DNA from: Actinoplanes octamycinicus
GTDB taxonomy: Bacteria > Actinomycetota > Actinomycetes > Mycobacteriales > Micromonosporaceae
NCBI RefSeq assembly: GCF_014205225.1
Contig: NZ_JACHNB010000001.1
Location: 3,701,501 to 3,765,500, forward strand
Length of the DNA stretch: 64,000 nt
Reading direction: 5' to 3'
The position numbers and the translations under genes are program-made. Positions 17,528 to 25,789 of the stretch are shown here, piece by piece. The first letter of the stretch is position 1. Every line of letters starts with the position of its first letter. The notes under the pieces were generated by a model, which was not told the origin of the DNA, made no database searches, and worked only from the letters and a program-made list of their open reading frames with translations.

Positions 17528-18382
17528 ATGACGTTTCTGGTGATCGGCGGGACCGGGATCGACACGGTGGTACCGGTGGCGGACCTTCCGGTGCTCGGCG
17601 CCGACTCGGCGCGGCCGCGCGGGCCGATCGAGGACCACGTCTCGCACACCGGCACGTGCGTCGCCCTCGGGCTGCGCGCGCTCGGTGAGCGGGTGCGGGT
17701 GATCGACACGGTGGGTGACGACGATCCGGGGCGGCGGGTGACCGCGGCCTTCCGGGACTGGGACATCCCGCTGGTGGCGGCGCCGGCGCCGGCCGGGACC
17801 CGGCGGGCGGTCAACCTGATGAGCCCGGACGGGCGGCGGCTCTCCCTTTACGACGGGCGGGACGTCCCGGACTACCGGCTGCCGGAGCGGTACTACCAGC
17901 CGCTGCCGGCCGGGGTCCGGCACGTGCACGTGACGATCATGGACTGGGCCCGGCACCTGCTGCCCGGGTTGCGGGCGGCCGGGGTGACGATCTCCACCGA
18001 CCTGCACGACTGGGACGGGGCGAACCCGTACCACCTGGACTTCGCGAAGCAGGCCGACCTGGTCTTCGTCAGCGGGGTGCAGCTGGCCGGCCGGGTGCCG
18101 GCCGACCGGGTGGTGGTCACCCACGGCGCCGGCGGGGCGGACCTGATCACCCCGGCCGGGGTGACCCACGTGGACGCGGCCGACCCGGGCGCGCCGATCG
18201 TGGACACCAACGGGGCCGGGGACGCGTTCGCCGCCGCCTTCCTGGCCGCCTGGACGGCGGGGAAGAGCGACGGCGACTGCCTGGCGGACGGGGCGATCGC
18301 CGGAGCGTTCGCCTGCACCCGGCCGGTCGGGGCGGACTCCTTCATCACCCGGGACGAGCTCGTCAGGCGGCGCCACCGCTGA
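17528..18382 (+). CDS. PfkB/ribokinase-family sugar kinase
   Basis: A 284-residue ATP-dependent carbohydrate or nucleoside kinase. N-terminal FLVIGGTGIDTVVPVADLP, the glycine pair region HTGTCVALGLRALG and GDDDPGRRV match PfkB signature 1. VDTNGAGDAFAAAFLAAW is signature 2, with the catalytic Asp and the anion hole. The substrate cannot be read from sequence. The gene stands alone between fadD (divergent) and a small minus-strand ORF whose end overlaps it by 20 bp. Confidence 0.88.
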   Translation: MTFLVIGGTGIDTVVPVADLPVLGADSARPRGPIEDHVSHTGTCVALGLRALGERVRVIDTVGDDDPGRRVTAAFRDWDIPLVAAPAPAGTRRAVNLMSPDGRRLSLYDGRDVPDYRLPERYYQPLPAGVRHVHVTIMDWARHLLPGLRAAGVTISTDLHDWDGANPYHLDFAKQADLVFVSGVQLAGRVPADRVVVTHGAGGADLITPAGVTHVDAADPGAPIVDTNGAGDAFAAAFLAAWTAGKSDGDCLADGAIAGAFACTRPVGADSFITRDELVRRRHR

Positions 18383-18467
18383 GCAGCGACACGCCTGGGC
18401 CGGTCAGCACCGCGACCGCGGCCAGCGCCATCAGCACGGCCGCGAACACGCCACGTCGGATCCTCAT
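18363..18467 (-). CDS. Putative 34-residue hydrophobic peptide
   Basis: A short frame encodes MRIRRGVFAAVLMALAAVAV followed by LTGPGVSLLSGGAA: two basic residues, one membrane-length hydrophobic stretch and a small-residue tail. It has a strong ribosome-binding site (GGAGG, 7 bp before ATG), the main reason to consider it real. It is divergent from the MocR gene at 18564 with about 97 bp between starts, so that regulator may control it. It overlaps the kinase 3' end by 20 bp. It could be a small membrane peptide or a cleaved signal-like peptide. Confidence 0.45.
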   Translation of the reverse strand: MRIRRGVFAAVLMALAAVAVLTGPGVSLLSGGAA

Positions 18468-18548
18468 GCCAATTCCTCCGGTTCGAAGTGGACGAAGCTG
18501 AACTGAGGGTAAGCGGCCGGATACGCGTGCCGGGTATATCGGATTGTC

Positions 18549-18564
18549 TATACCGTCTAGCCCG
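18549..18564 (+). promoter_or_regulatory. Probable leaderless promoter of the second MocR gene
   Basis: TATACC at 18549-18554 lies 9 bp before the GTG at 18564, and no Shine-Dalgarno sequence is present. The upstream A/T-rich GGGTATATCGGATTGTC contrasts with the surrounding GC content and may include the -35 and an operator. Confidence 0.45.
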
Positions 18565-19916
18565 TGGATCTGGTCATCGACGGGCACACCACCGCGGCGG
18601 TGTACAAGGCGCTGCGCGCGGCCATCGCGGAGGGGCGGCTGCCGGCCGGGCACCGCTTGCCGGCCAGCCGGGCGCTCGCCGCCGACCTGGGCGTCTCCCG
18701 GGGCAGCGTGGCCGGCGCGTACGAGCGGCTGGTCGCCGAGGGGCACCTGACCGCACGGGTCGGCGCCGGCACCTTCGTGGCCGCGGCGCGGACGCCGCGC
18801 CAGCCGCCGCGGTCGGTCCCGGACCCGCTCCGGCCGCGCGCCGGGTGGTCCTTCGAGCCGCTGCCGACCAGCGGCACCGAGGACCCGCCGCGGTACGACT
18901 TCCGGGTCGGCATCCCGGACGCGTCGCTGTTCCCGTTCGACACCTGGCGCCGGATGGTCGGCGCGGAGCTGCGGCTGCGCGCCAACGGGCCGGGGACCTA
19001 CCCCGATCCGTACGGCCACCCGGCCCTGCGCGCCGCGATCGCCCGCTACCTCGGCTACGCCCGGGCGGTCCGGGCCACCGCCGACGACGTGCTCGTCACC
19101 AACGGCGCCCAGCACGCGTTCGACCTGATCGGCCGGGTGCTGCTGCGGCCCGGCGACGTGGTGGCGATGGAGGATCCGGGCTATCCGCCGGCCCGGGACC
19201 TGTTCACCTCGCTGGGCGCCCGGGTGGTCGGCGTGCCGGTGGACGCGGACGGGCTGGTGGTGGACGCGCTGCCGGCGCAGGCCCGGCTCGTCTACGTGAC
19301 GCCGTCGCACCAGTTCCCGCTGGGCGCGGTGCTCAGCCTGGACCGCCGGCAGCAGCTGCTGGACTGGGCGCGGCGGCGGCAGAGCGCGATCGTCGAGGAC
19401 GACTACGACAGCGAGTTCCGGTTCGGCAGCCGCCCGCTGGAGCCGTTGCGGGCGATGGACCGGTACGGGCGGGTGCTCTACGTCGGGACGTTCGCCAAGA
19501 GCATGCTGCCGACCATCCGGACCGGGTTCGTGCTGACCCCGCCGGGGCTGCGGCCGGCGCTGGCCGCGGCCCGGCAGCTGGGGGACGGGCACGGGCAGGT
19601 GGCGATGCAGGCGGCGCTGGCCCGGTTCATCGACGAGGGGCAGCTGGCCCGGCACGTGCGGCGGGCTCGGCGGGAGTACGCGGCCCGGCACGCCCGTATC
19701 GTCGCGACATTAAGCAAATTTCGGCAATTGACGGTCCTGCCGTCGGCGGCCGGCCTGCACGTCACCGCCCTGTTCTCTTCTGATGTGCCGGAGAACTCGG
19801 AGACGGAGAACCTACTCCAGTACGGCGGCGACCGCCCCGGCCTGGTCCTCGGTTTCGGCGCCGTCGACCCGCTGCTGATCGACGAGGGCCTGGCCGACCT
19901 CGCGGCGCGGCTGTAG
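18564..19916 (+). CDS. MocR-type transcriptional regulator (PdxR-like subfamily)
   Basis: A 450-residue GntR/aminotransferase fusion. The winged helix occupies about residues 10-75 (LPASRALAADLGVSRGSVAGAYERLVAEGHLTARVGAGTFVA). The aminotransferase core has TNGAQHAFDLIGRVLLRPGD, EDPGYPPARDLF, TPSHQFPLGAVLSL, EDDYDSEFRFG and the PLP lysine in YVGTFAKSMLPTIRTGFVL. EDDYDSEFR is typical of the PdxR/GabR branch. Its target is unknown; the small peptide upstream (divergent) and the amino-acid permease downstream (convergent) are candidates. Its last 105 bp overlap the permease gene tail to tail. Confidence 0.88.
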   Translation: MDLVIDGHTTAAVYKALRAAIAEGRLPAGHRLPASRALAADLGVSRGSVAGAYERLVAEGHLTARVGAGTFVAAARTPRQPPRSVPDPLRPRAGWSFEPLPTSGTEDPPRYDFRVGIPDASLFPFDTWRRMVGAELRLRANGPGTYPDPYGHPALRAAIARYLGYARAVRATADDVLVTNGAQHAFDLIGRVLLRPGDVVAMEDPGYPPARDLFTSLGARVVGVPVDADGLVVDALPAQARLVYVTPSHQFPLGAVLSLDRRQQLLDWARRRQSAIVEDDYDSEFRFGSRPLEPLRAMDRYGRVLYVGTFAKSMLPTIRTGFVLTPPGLRPALAAARQLGDGHGQVAMQAALARFIDEGQLARHVRRARREYAARHARIVATLSKFRQLTVLPSAAGLHVTALFSSDVPENSETENLLQYGGDRPGLVLGFGAVDPLLIDEGLADLAARL

Positions 19917-21104
19917 CACCTGGTAGATCAGCGCCCCGCCGGCGAACACCAGGCTGAGCAGCGCCGGCCACCCGTTCAGCCAGAGCAGCCCGCACACCGC
20001 CACGAACGCCACCCCGGCCACCACCCGCGACCACCCACGCGGCAGCAACCGCAGCGCCGCCGCCGTGCCCAGCACGTAGACCAGCGTGAAGCACCCGGTC
20101 ACCAGCAGCGCCGAGGTGCGCAGCGCGATCGGCAGCAGCGCGCACCCGACGCTGGTGACGAAGAGGAAGCTGAGGGAGCGGCGCCGGCCCCCGAACACCC
20201 GGGCCGGCAGCGCGCCGTCCCGGGCCAGCGCCACCCCGAGCCGGCTCGCCCCGGCGTAGTACGCGTTCACCGCGCCCAGCGTCAGCACCACCGCGATCAC
20301 CGCGGTCAGCGCCCGGACCGGCCCGCCGAGCCCGATCGCGAGCAGGTCGGCGAGCGGCGCCCGGCTGCCGGCCAGCGCCGGGCCGAGGGCGAGCACGCTG
20401 ACCGCGGCCACCGCCAGGTAGAGCACGCCGACCACGGCGACCGCGACGAGCGTGGCCCGGGGCACGTCCCGGCGCGGGTTCCGGTACTCCGCGGAGAGCG
20501 AGGAGAGTGCCTCCCAGCCGGCGAACCCCCAGACCAGGATGGCCGCGGCGGCGCCGATCCCGGACCAGCCGTGCGGCGCGAACGGGGTCAGGTTGCCGAG
20601 GTCCAGGTGCGGCAGCGCGGCCAGCACGGTGATCACCAGCAGGGTGGCCAGGGTGCCGGTGAGCACCAGCTGGACCCGGCCGGAGATGCGCAGGCCGTAC
20701 CAGTTCATCGCGTACCCGGTGCCGACCACGCCGAGGAAGGTGAGGAACTCGGTCACCTTGCCGCCGCCGGTGGCGTCGGCCACATAGCCGCCGGTGAACG
20801 CCGCGGCGACCGGCGCGCCGAGCGGGACCGCGAAGTAGAAGCACCAGCCGACCGCGGCCGCGGCCCGCCGGCCGAAGGCCATCCCGGCGTACGTCGCCAC
20901 CCCGCCGCCGTCCGGGAACCGCGCGCCGAGCGCGGCGAACGTCCAGGCCAGCGGCGCGGAGAGGAGGATCAGGGCGAGCCAGGCGACGAGCGCGGCCGGG
21001 CCGGCGGCCTCGGCGGCCAGCGCCGGCATGGAGATCAGTCCGGTGCCCAGGACGGCGCCGATGGAGAGCGCGGCGCCCTGGGCGACCGAGAGTCGTGCGG
21101 TCAT
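19812..21104 (-). CDS. APC-superfamily amino-acid permease
   Basis: A 430-residue amino acid-polyamine-organocation transporter with about 12 hydrophobic segments. The N-terminus LSVAQGAALSIGAVLGTGLISMPALAA carries the GxGxI motif of TM1. TFAALGARFPDGGGVATYAG and GWEALSSLSAEYRNPRRDVPRAT are also characteristic. Substrate unknown. The last 35 residues (EVGQALVDQQRVDGAETEDQ region) are hydrophilic and encoded antisense to the MocR C-terminus. It is preceded by an ATTGG/CCAAT-rich inverted repeat. Confidence 0.88.
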   Translation of the reverse strand: MTARLSVAQGAALSIGAVLGTGLISMPALAAEAAGPAALVAWLALILLSAPLAWTFAALGARFPDGGGVATYAGMAFGRRAAAAVGWCFYFAVPLGAPVAAAFTGGYVADATGGGKVTEFLTFLGVVGTGYAMNWYGLRISGRVQLVLTGTLATLLVITVLAALPHLDLGNLTPFAPHGWSGIGAAAAILVWGFAGWEALSSLSAEYRNPRRDVPRATLVAVAVVGVLYLAVAAVSVLALGPALAGSRAPLADLLAIGLGGPVRALTAVIAVVLTLGAVNAYYAGASRLGVALARDGALPARVFGGRRRSLSFLFVTSVGCALLPIALRTSALLVTGCFTLVYVLGTAAALRLLPRGWSRVVAGVAFVAVCGLLWLNGWPALLSLVFAGGALIYQVLQPRREVGQALVDQQRVDGAETEDQAGAVAAVLE

Positions 21105-21121
21105 GCTCTCAACCTAGATCG

Positions 21122-21173
21122 GGATTGGCCCCTCCCTCTGGGCCAATCCGCCCCCGATTGACCGAGCCAATCC
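21122..21173 (-). promoter_or_regulatory. ATTGG inverted repeat before the permease; operator or terminator
   Basis: GGATTGGCCC (21122-21131) and GGGCCAATCC (21140-21149) form a perfect 10-bp inverted repeat with an 8-nt loop, 18 bp upstream of the permease ATG. A third CCAATCC at 21167-21173 repeats the half-site in direct orientation, 24 bp away. It could terminate the upstream gene or be a regulator site; the extra half-site favours an operator. Confidence 0.4.
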
Positions 21174-21800
21174 CTAGAAGCCGAGCTTCGCCCCGCGGAG
21201 CCGGTCGGCCACCGCCGGGTCACCGTCGATCCGCACCCGGGCGACCCGCTGCCGGCCGGAGAAGAAGAGCGCCAGCTCACCGGCGTCGCCGGCGATCCGG
21301 ACCTGCGGATGGTCCCCGGTGCGCAGCGGCGGGAAGCCGTCCGCGGCCACCTCGGCCGGCACACCCAGCCGGCGCAGCGCGACCCGGCAGGTGAGCTTGA
21401 CGCTGCGCCAGAGTGCGGCCTGCTGCCCGGCCTCCAGCGGGCGCGGCTCCCACTGCGGCCCGGCCCGGCGCACGTCCTCGTGGTGGATGAAGAACTCCAT
21501 GGTGTTGGCCAGCCCGTCGGTCAGCGGGTTGCTGACCGGGCTCCAGACCGGCGGCTGGCGCACCTCGCCGATCAGCTCCGGGTAGGCCTGCGCGGCCTTG
21601 GCCAGCCGGATCCGCTCGCCGTAGGCGGCCAGGGCGGGGATCAGGATGCCGGCCGAGGCGTCCGGCCGGCGGTCCCGGACCACCAGGTGGGCGGCCAGGT
21701 CCCGGGTGGTCCATCCGGTGCAGAGGGTCGGCGCGTCCGGTCCTTCGCGCAGCAGCAGGTCGGCGAGCAGCTGGCGCTCCCGGCGGGCGTACTCGTTCAT
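21174..21800 (-). CDS. TIGR03085-family protein (maleylpyruvate isomerase-like, DinB fold)
   Basis: A 208-residue actinobacterial conserved protein. The N-terminus YARRERQLLADLLLREGPDAPTLCTGWTTRDLAAHLVVRDRRPDA is diagnostic: the CxGWxxRDLAAHL segment begins the four-helix DinB/mycothiol-dependent enzyme fold. HHEDVRRA supplies further probable metal ligands. A mycothiol-linked or metal-dependent activity is inferred from the fold only. The ATG is at 21800. It lies upstream of the permease on the same strand, 69 bp apart. Confidence 0.85.
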   Translation of the reverse strand: MNEYARRERQLLADLLLREGPDAPTLCTGWTTRDLAAHLVVRDRRPDASAGILIPALAAYGERIRLAKAAQAYPELIGEVRQPPVWSPVSNPLTDGLANTMEFFIHHEDVRRAGPQWEPRPLEAGQQAALWRSVKLTCRVALRRLGVPAEVAADGFPPLRTGDHPQVRIAGDAGELALFFSGRQRVARVRIDGDPAVADRLRGAKLGF

Positions 21801-21923
21801 CGGCCGATGGTATGTGTAATCGTGGCCACAACGTAAACAGTGTGGTTGGCGCCGCCGGGTTCGGCAGGATGGGATCGGTAAGGCCGGATCCGCCGGTCAA
21901 TACTTACCAGTCAGGTAGGGATT

Positions 21924-23696
21924 TTGAGCAGCAGAACCAGCCGTGACGTGCTGGGACGGGGTCTGCGGGTGCTCGGCCACGCGATCCGCACGGAGCCACG
22001 ACTCTTCACCATCGGCACCATCGGCAGCAGCCTGTTCGGGCTGCTGATCATCGCGAACTCCTACGTCGTCGGCTGGGTGATCGGCCACATCGTGGTGCCG
22101 GCCTTCGCCACCCACGAGGTCGGCACCGGCGAGCTGGCCCTGGTCGCGGCGATCTTCCTGGGCATCAGCGGGCTCCGGGTGGCCAGCATCTTCGGCCGCC
22201 GCCTCGGCGCCGGCTACATGCAGTTCCGGCTGCAGGCGCGCTACCGCAGCGCGGTCACCCGGCGCTACCTGGCGCTGCCGCCGGCCTGGCACCAGCGGCA
22301 CGCCACCGGCACCCTGCTCTCCAACGCCAACTCGGACGTCGAGGCCACCTGGGTGCCGATCGCCCCGCTGCCGTTCGCGGTCGGCACCATCGTGATGCTG
22401 ATCGCCGCGCTGATCTCGCTGTTCGCCACCGACTGGGTGCTCGGGCTGGTCGGCGCCACCCTGTTCCCCTCGCTGTTCCTGCTCAACCTGGTCTATTCGC
22501 GGCGGATGTCGCCGCGGCAGATCCGCGCCCAGCGGACCCGGGCCAAGGTGAGCGCGGTCGCGCACGAGAGCTTCGACGGCGCCCTGGTGGTCAAGACGAT
22601 GGGCCGAGAGGCCGACGAGTCGCGCCGGTTCGCGGTCTTCGTCGACGAGCTGCGCGACTCGCTGATCGCGGTGGGCCGGCTGCGCGGCCTGTTCGACCCG
22701 CTGATGGACATGCTGCCCAGCCTCGGCACCCTGGCCGTGCTGCTGCTCGGCGCCTGGCGCCTGGAGACCGGCGCGATCGGGGTGGCCGACCTGGTCAGCG
22801 TCGCGTTCCTGTTCACCGTGCTGGCCTTCCCGGTGCGCGCGATCGGCTGGGTGGTCGCCGAGCTGCCGCGCAGCGTGGCCGGCTGGGACCGGGTGCAGGC
22901 GGTGCTCGGCGCCGAGGGCGATCTCGCCTACGGCGAGGGTGCGCTGCCCGGTTCCGGCCCGGCCGAGTTGCGGTTCGATCGAGTGACCTTCCGGTACGCG
23001 GACGGCCCCGCCGTGCTGCACGACGTCAGCTTCACCGTCCCGGCCGGCCGCACGGTCGCGCTGGTCGGCGCGACCGGCTCGGGCAAGTCGACGATCGCCT
23101 CGCTCGCCGTCCGGCTGGTCGACCCGGAGTCCGGCACGGTCGGCGTGGACGGGGTGAAACTGCCCGACCTGGCGCTCGCCGCGCTGGCCGGGTCGGCCGC
23201 GCTGGTCCCGCAGATCCCGTTCGTCTTCGACGACACGGTCCGCGGCAACATCGCCCTGGACCGGCCGGGCATCGACGACGACGCGGTCCGGGCGGCGCTC
23301 GCGCTGGCCCAGGCCGACCGGTTCGTCGACGGGCTGCCGGCCGGGCTGGACACCGCGGTCGGCGAGCGCGGCACCTCGCTCTCCGGCGGGCAGCGGCAGC
23401 GGCTCACCCTGGCCCGGGCGCTGGCCGGCCGGCCTCGGCTGCTGGTGCTCGACGACGCCACCAGCGCGGTCGACCCGCGGGTGGAGGCGGCCATACTGGG
23501 CGCCCTGCGCGGCTCCGACGCCGGCGCGTCGATCCTGGTGGTGGCCTACCGTCGGGCCACCATCGCGCTCGCCGACGAGGTGGTCTACCTGGAGCGCGGG
23601 CGGGTGGCGGCGACCGGCACGCACGCCGAGCTGATGGCCACCCAGGACGGTTACCGGGAGCTGGTCACGGCGTACGAGAAGGCGGAGCACCAGTGA
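21924..23696 (+). CDS. ABC exporter half-transporter, degenerate-site subunit
   Basis: 590 residues: a six-helix type 1 exporter membrane domain (1-330) and an NBD (350-590). Walker A GATGSGKST holds Lys388 and the signature is a normal LSGGQ (486-490). However, Walker B reads LLVLDDATSAVD with Asp511 in place of the catalytic Glu, and the H-loop His is replaced by Tyr542 (VVAYRRAT). This subunit therefore cannot form a hydrolysing site of its own but gives an intact signature to its partner at 23770. The TTG start at 21924 follows AGGTAGGGA. Substrate unknown; drugs, lipids or peptides are possible. Confidence 0.9.
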   Translation: MSSRTSRDVLGRGLRVLGHAIRTEPRLFTIGTIGSSLFGLLIIANSYVVGWVIGHIVVPAFATHEVGTGELALVAAIFLGISGLRVASIFGRRLGAGYMQFRLQARYRSAVTRRYLALPPAWHQRHATGTLLSNANSDVEATWVPIAPLPFAVGTIVMLIAALISLFATDWVLGLVGATLFPSLFLLNLVYSRRMSPRQIRAQRTRAKVSAVAHESFDGALVVKTMGREADESRRFAVFVDELRDSLIAVGRLRGLFDPLMDMLPSLGTLAVLLLGAWRLETGAIGVADLVSVAFLFTVLAFPVRAIGWVVAELPRSVAGWDRVQAVLGAEGDLAYGEGALPGSGPAELRFDRVTFRYADGPAVLHDVSFTVPAGRTVALVGATGSGKSTIASLAVRLVDPESGTVGVDGVKLPDLALAALAGSAALVPQIPFVFDDTVRGNIALDRPGIDDDAVRAALALAQADRFVDGLPAGLDTAVGERGTSLSGGQRQRLTLARALAGRPRLLVLDDATSAVDPRVEAAILGALRGSDAGASILVVAYRRATIALADEVVYLERGRVAATGTHAELMATQDGYRELVTAYEKAEHQ

Positions 23697-23769
23697 GCGA
23701 GCTCGCGAGCGAACCAGCAGGCTCAGTCGTCACCTCGGGCCGACGCCGGAGCGAAGCGGAGGTGGCGGC
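23695..23769 (+). repeat. Intercistronic spacer with nested palindromes
   Basis: The 73-bp spacer between the two ABC subunits contains the perfect palindrome GCGAGCTCGC (23697-23706), overlapping TCGCGA, and ends in GAGCGAAGCGGAGGTGGCGGC before ATG, giving a GGAGGTGG ribosome-binding site. I recall similar AGCGAAGCGGAGG strings upstream of other Micromonosporaceae genes, so it may be a dispersed element. That is memory, not shown here. Confidence 0.35.
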
Positions 23770-25533
23770 ATGAGCAGCGACGGAACTCTGGCCACGATCA
23801 GGCGCGGCCTCGCCCTGTCGCCCGAGCTGCGGATCGGCCTGGGCGGCACGATCGCGCTGGCGGTGCTGCAGATGGCCGGCCGGGTGGCGGTGCCGATCGC
23901 CGTGCAGCAGGGCATCGACCACGGGATCCGCGCGGCCGGCGGCCCGGACCTCGGGGTGATCTGGCGGATCGTGGCGTTCACCGTCTGCGCGCTGGTGATC
24001 TCCACGCTCTGCGGTTACCTGATGACCCGCCGCCTCTTCACGGTCAGCGAGACCGCGCTGGGCGGGCTCCGGTCGCGTACCTTCCGGCACATCCACGATC
24101 TGTCCATGCTGCACCAGCAGTCCGAGCGGCGCGGTTCGATGGTGTCCCGGGTGACCAGCGACGTCGATCAGATCTCCCAGTTCCTGCAGACCGGCGGGGT
24201 GCAGCTGCTGCTCGCCTCCGGCCAGCTGCTGGTCTCGGCCATCGTGATGTTCGTCTACTCGTGGCAGCTGGCCCTCGTCGTGCTGCTCGCCTTCGGCCCC
24301 GCGGTCGGGGTGATCCGGCTCTTCCAGAAACGGCTGCAGGCGGTCTACCGGGCGGTCCGGGAGCGGACCGGGGTGATGCTCGGCGCGGTCGCGGAGAGCG
24401 TGGTCGGCGCCACCGTGATCCGGTCCTACGGGGTGGCCGGCCGCACCCAGGAGCGGCTCGACTCGTCGATCCAGAGTCTCCGGGTGGCCCAGCAGCGGGC
24501 CCTGCGCACCAGCGTGACCAGCTTCTCCAGCGGCGAGATCGGGGCCGGCCTGGCGCTCGCCGGGGTGGTCGTGGTGGGTGTCCGGCTGGGCGTCGACGGC
24601 GAGCTGACGGTCGGCCAGCTGACCGCGTTCCTGTTCCTGGTGACGCTCTTCATCCAGCCGGTGCAGATCGCCACCGACATGCTGAACGAGGCGCAGAACG
24701 CGGTGGCCGGCTGGCGCCGGATCCTGGACGTCCTCGACGTCGAGCCGGACGTGGCCGACCCGGACGACCGGGGGGTGCCGCTGCCCGCCGGGCCGCTCTC
24801 GGTGCGCTTCGCCGACGTGTCGTTCCGCTACCCGGGCGGACCGGTCGTACTGTCAGATGTCGATCTTGAATTGGCCGCGCGGCGGAAGTATGCCGTGGTG
24901 GGCGAGACCGGCAGCGGCAAGACCACGTTCGCCAAGCTGCTCACCCGCCTGATGGACCCGGCCGAGGGCGAGGTGCTGCTCTCCGGGACGCCGCTGACCT
25001 CGGTGCGGTTCTCCTCGCTGCGGTCCCGGGTGGTGATGGTGCCGCAGGACGGGTTCCTGTTCGACGCCACCGTCGCGGAGAACATCCGGTTCGCCGAGCC
25101 GTCGCTCACCGACGAGCAGCTCCGGGCCGCCTTCACCGAGCTGGGGCTGGCCGACTGGCTGGCCGGGCTGCCGGACGGCCTGGCCACCGCGGTCGGCGAG
25201 CGCGGCGAGGCGCTCAGCGTGGGGGAGCGGCAGCTGGTCGCGCTGGTCCGGGCCTATGTGGCCGATCCCGACCTGCTGGTGCTCGACGAGGCGACCAGCG
25301 CGGTCGACCCGGCCACCGAGGTGCGCCTGCAGCACGCGCTGGACCTGGTCACCCGCGGCCGCACCACGGTCGCCATCGCGCACAGGCTGTCCACCGCCCA
25401 GGCCGCCGACGAGGTGATCGTGGTGGACGCCGGCCGCGTCGTCCAGCGCGGCCCGCACGCCCGGCTGGTGGCCGAGGAAGGCTCGATCTACGCGAAGCTC
25501 TACGCCAGCTGGCTGGAGCAGACCCGGAGCTGA
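23770..25533 (+). CDS. ABC exporter half-transporter, catalytic-site subunit
   Basis: 587 residues: a type 1 exporter membrane domain (residues 1-320) followed by an NBD. Walker A GETGSGKTT with Lys384, Walker B LLVLDEATSAVD with the catalytic Glu507, and the H-loop AIAHRLST with His538 are all intact. The signature is altered to LSVGERQ (482-488) instead of LSGGQ. It complements the partner at 21924 exactly: the partner's normal signature meets these intact Walker/H-loop elements, and the two defects meet in the other site. This is the pattern of asymmetric heterodimeric exporters such as TM287/288 and BmrCD. It is followed by a strong terminator. Confidence 0.92.
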   Translation: MSSDGTLATIRRGLALSPELRIGLGGTIALAVLQMAGRVAVPIAVQQGIDHGIRAAGGPDLGVIWRIVAFTVCALVISTLCGYLMTRRLFTVSETALGGLRSRTFRHIHDLSMLHQQSERRGSMVSRVTSDVDQISQFLQTGGVQLLLASGQLLVSAIVMFVYSWQLALVVLLAFGPAVGVIRLFQKRLQAVYRAVRERTGVMLGAVAESVVGATVIRSYGVAGRTQERLDSSIQSLRVAQQRALRTSVTSFSSGEIGAGLALAGVVVVGVRLGVDGELTVGQLTAFLFLVTLFIQPVQIATDMLNEAQNAVAGWRRILDVLDVEPDVADPDDRGVPLPAGPLSVRFADVSFRYPGGPVVLSDVDLELAARRKYAVVGETGSGKTTFAKLLTRLMDPAEGEVLLSGTPLTSVRFSSLRSRVVMVPQDGFLFDATVAENIRFAEPSLTDEQLRAAFTELGLADWLAGLPDGLATAVGERGEALSVGERQLVALVRAYVADPDLLVLDEATSAVDPATEVRLQHALDLVTRGRTTVAIAHRLSTAQAADEVIVVDAGRVVQRGPHARLVAEEGSIYAKLYASWLEQTRS

Positions 25534-25549
25534 CGTCGTGGCCGGCTCC

Positions 25550-25581
25550 CGGGGGTGCCTCAGCGCTCTGAGGCACCCCCG
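25550..25581 (+). terminator. Strong hairpin terminator after the ABC exporter
   Basis: A perfect 14-bp stem (CGGGGGTGCCTCAG with its complement) closes on the tetraloop CGCT. It begins 16 bp after the exporter stop. No T-run follows, as is common for actinobacterial hairpin terminators. The rpsD-like gene converges from the right and ends at 25790. Confidence 0.8.
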
Positions 25582-25789
25582 AGGTCGCCGGCAATTGATG
25601 GTGCGGTGGCGGTGGCCCGTTGTCCACACTGGCGCACCGTCCACAGGCTCACCGCGTGCGATCGCGTTGACGCGCGACACTGTCTTGGGGCGGCCCCCCT
25701 GGGTGGGCGGGGACTGGGAAGTGGCCGGATCGACCCGCTCCCCGTCGCCACAGACCAGCAGGGCCAGCCCAAGGAGCCGCCCGTGAGCC

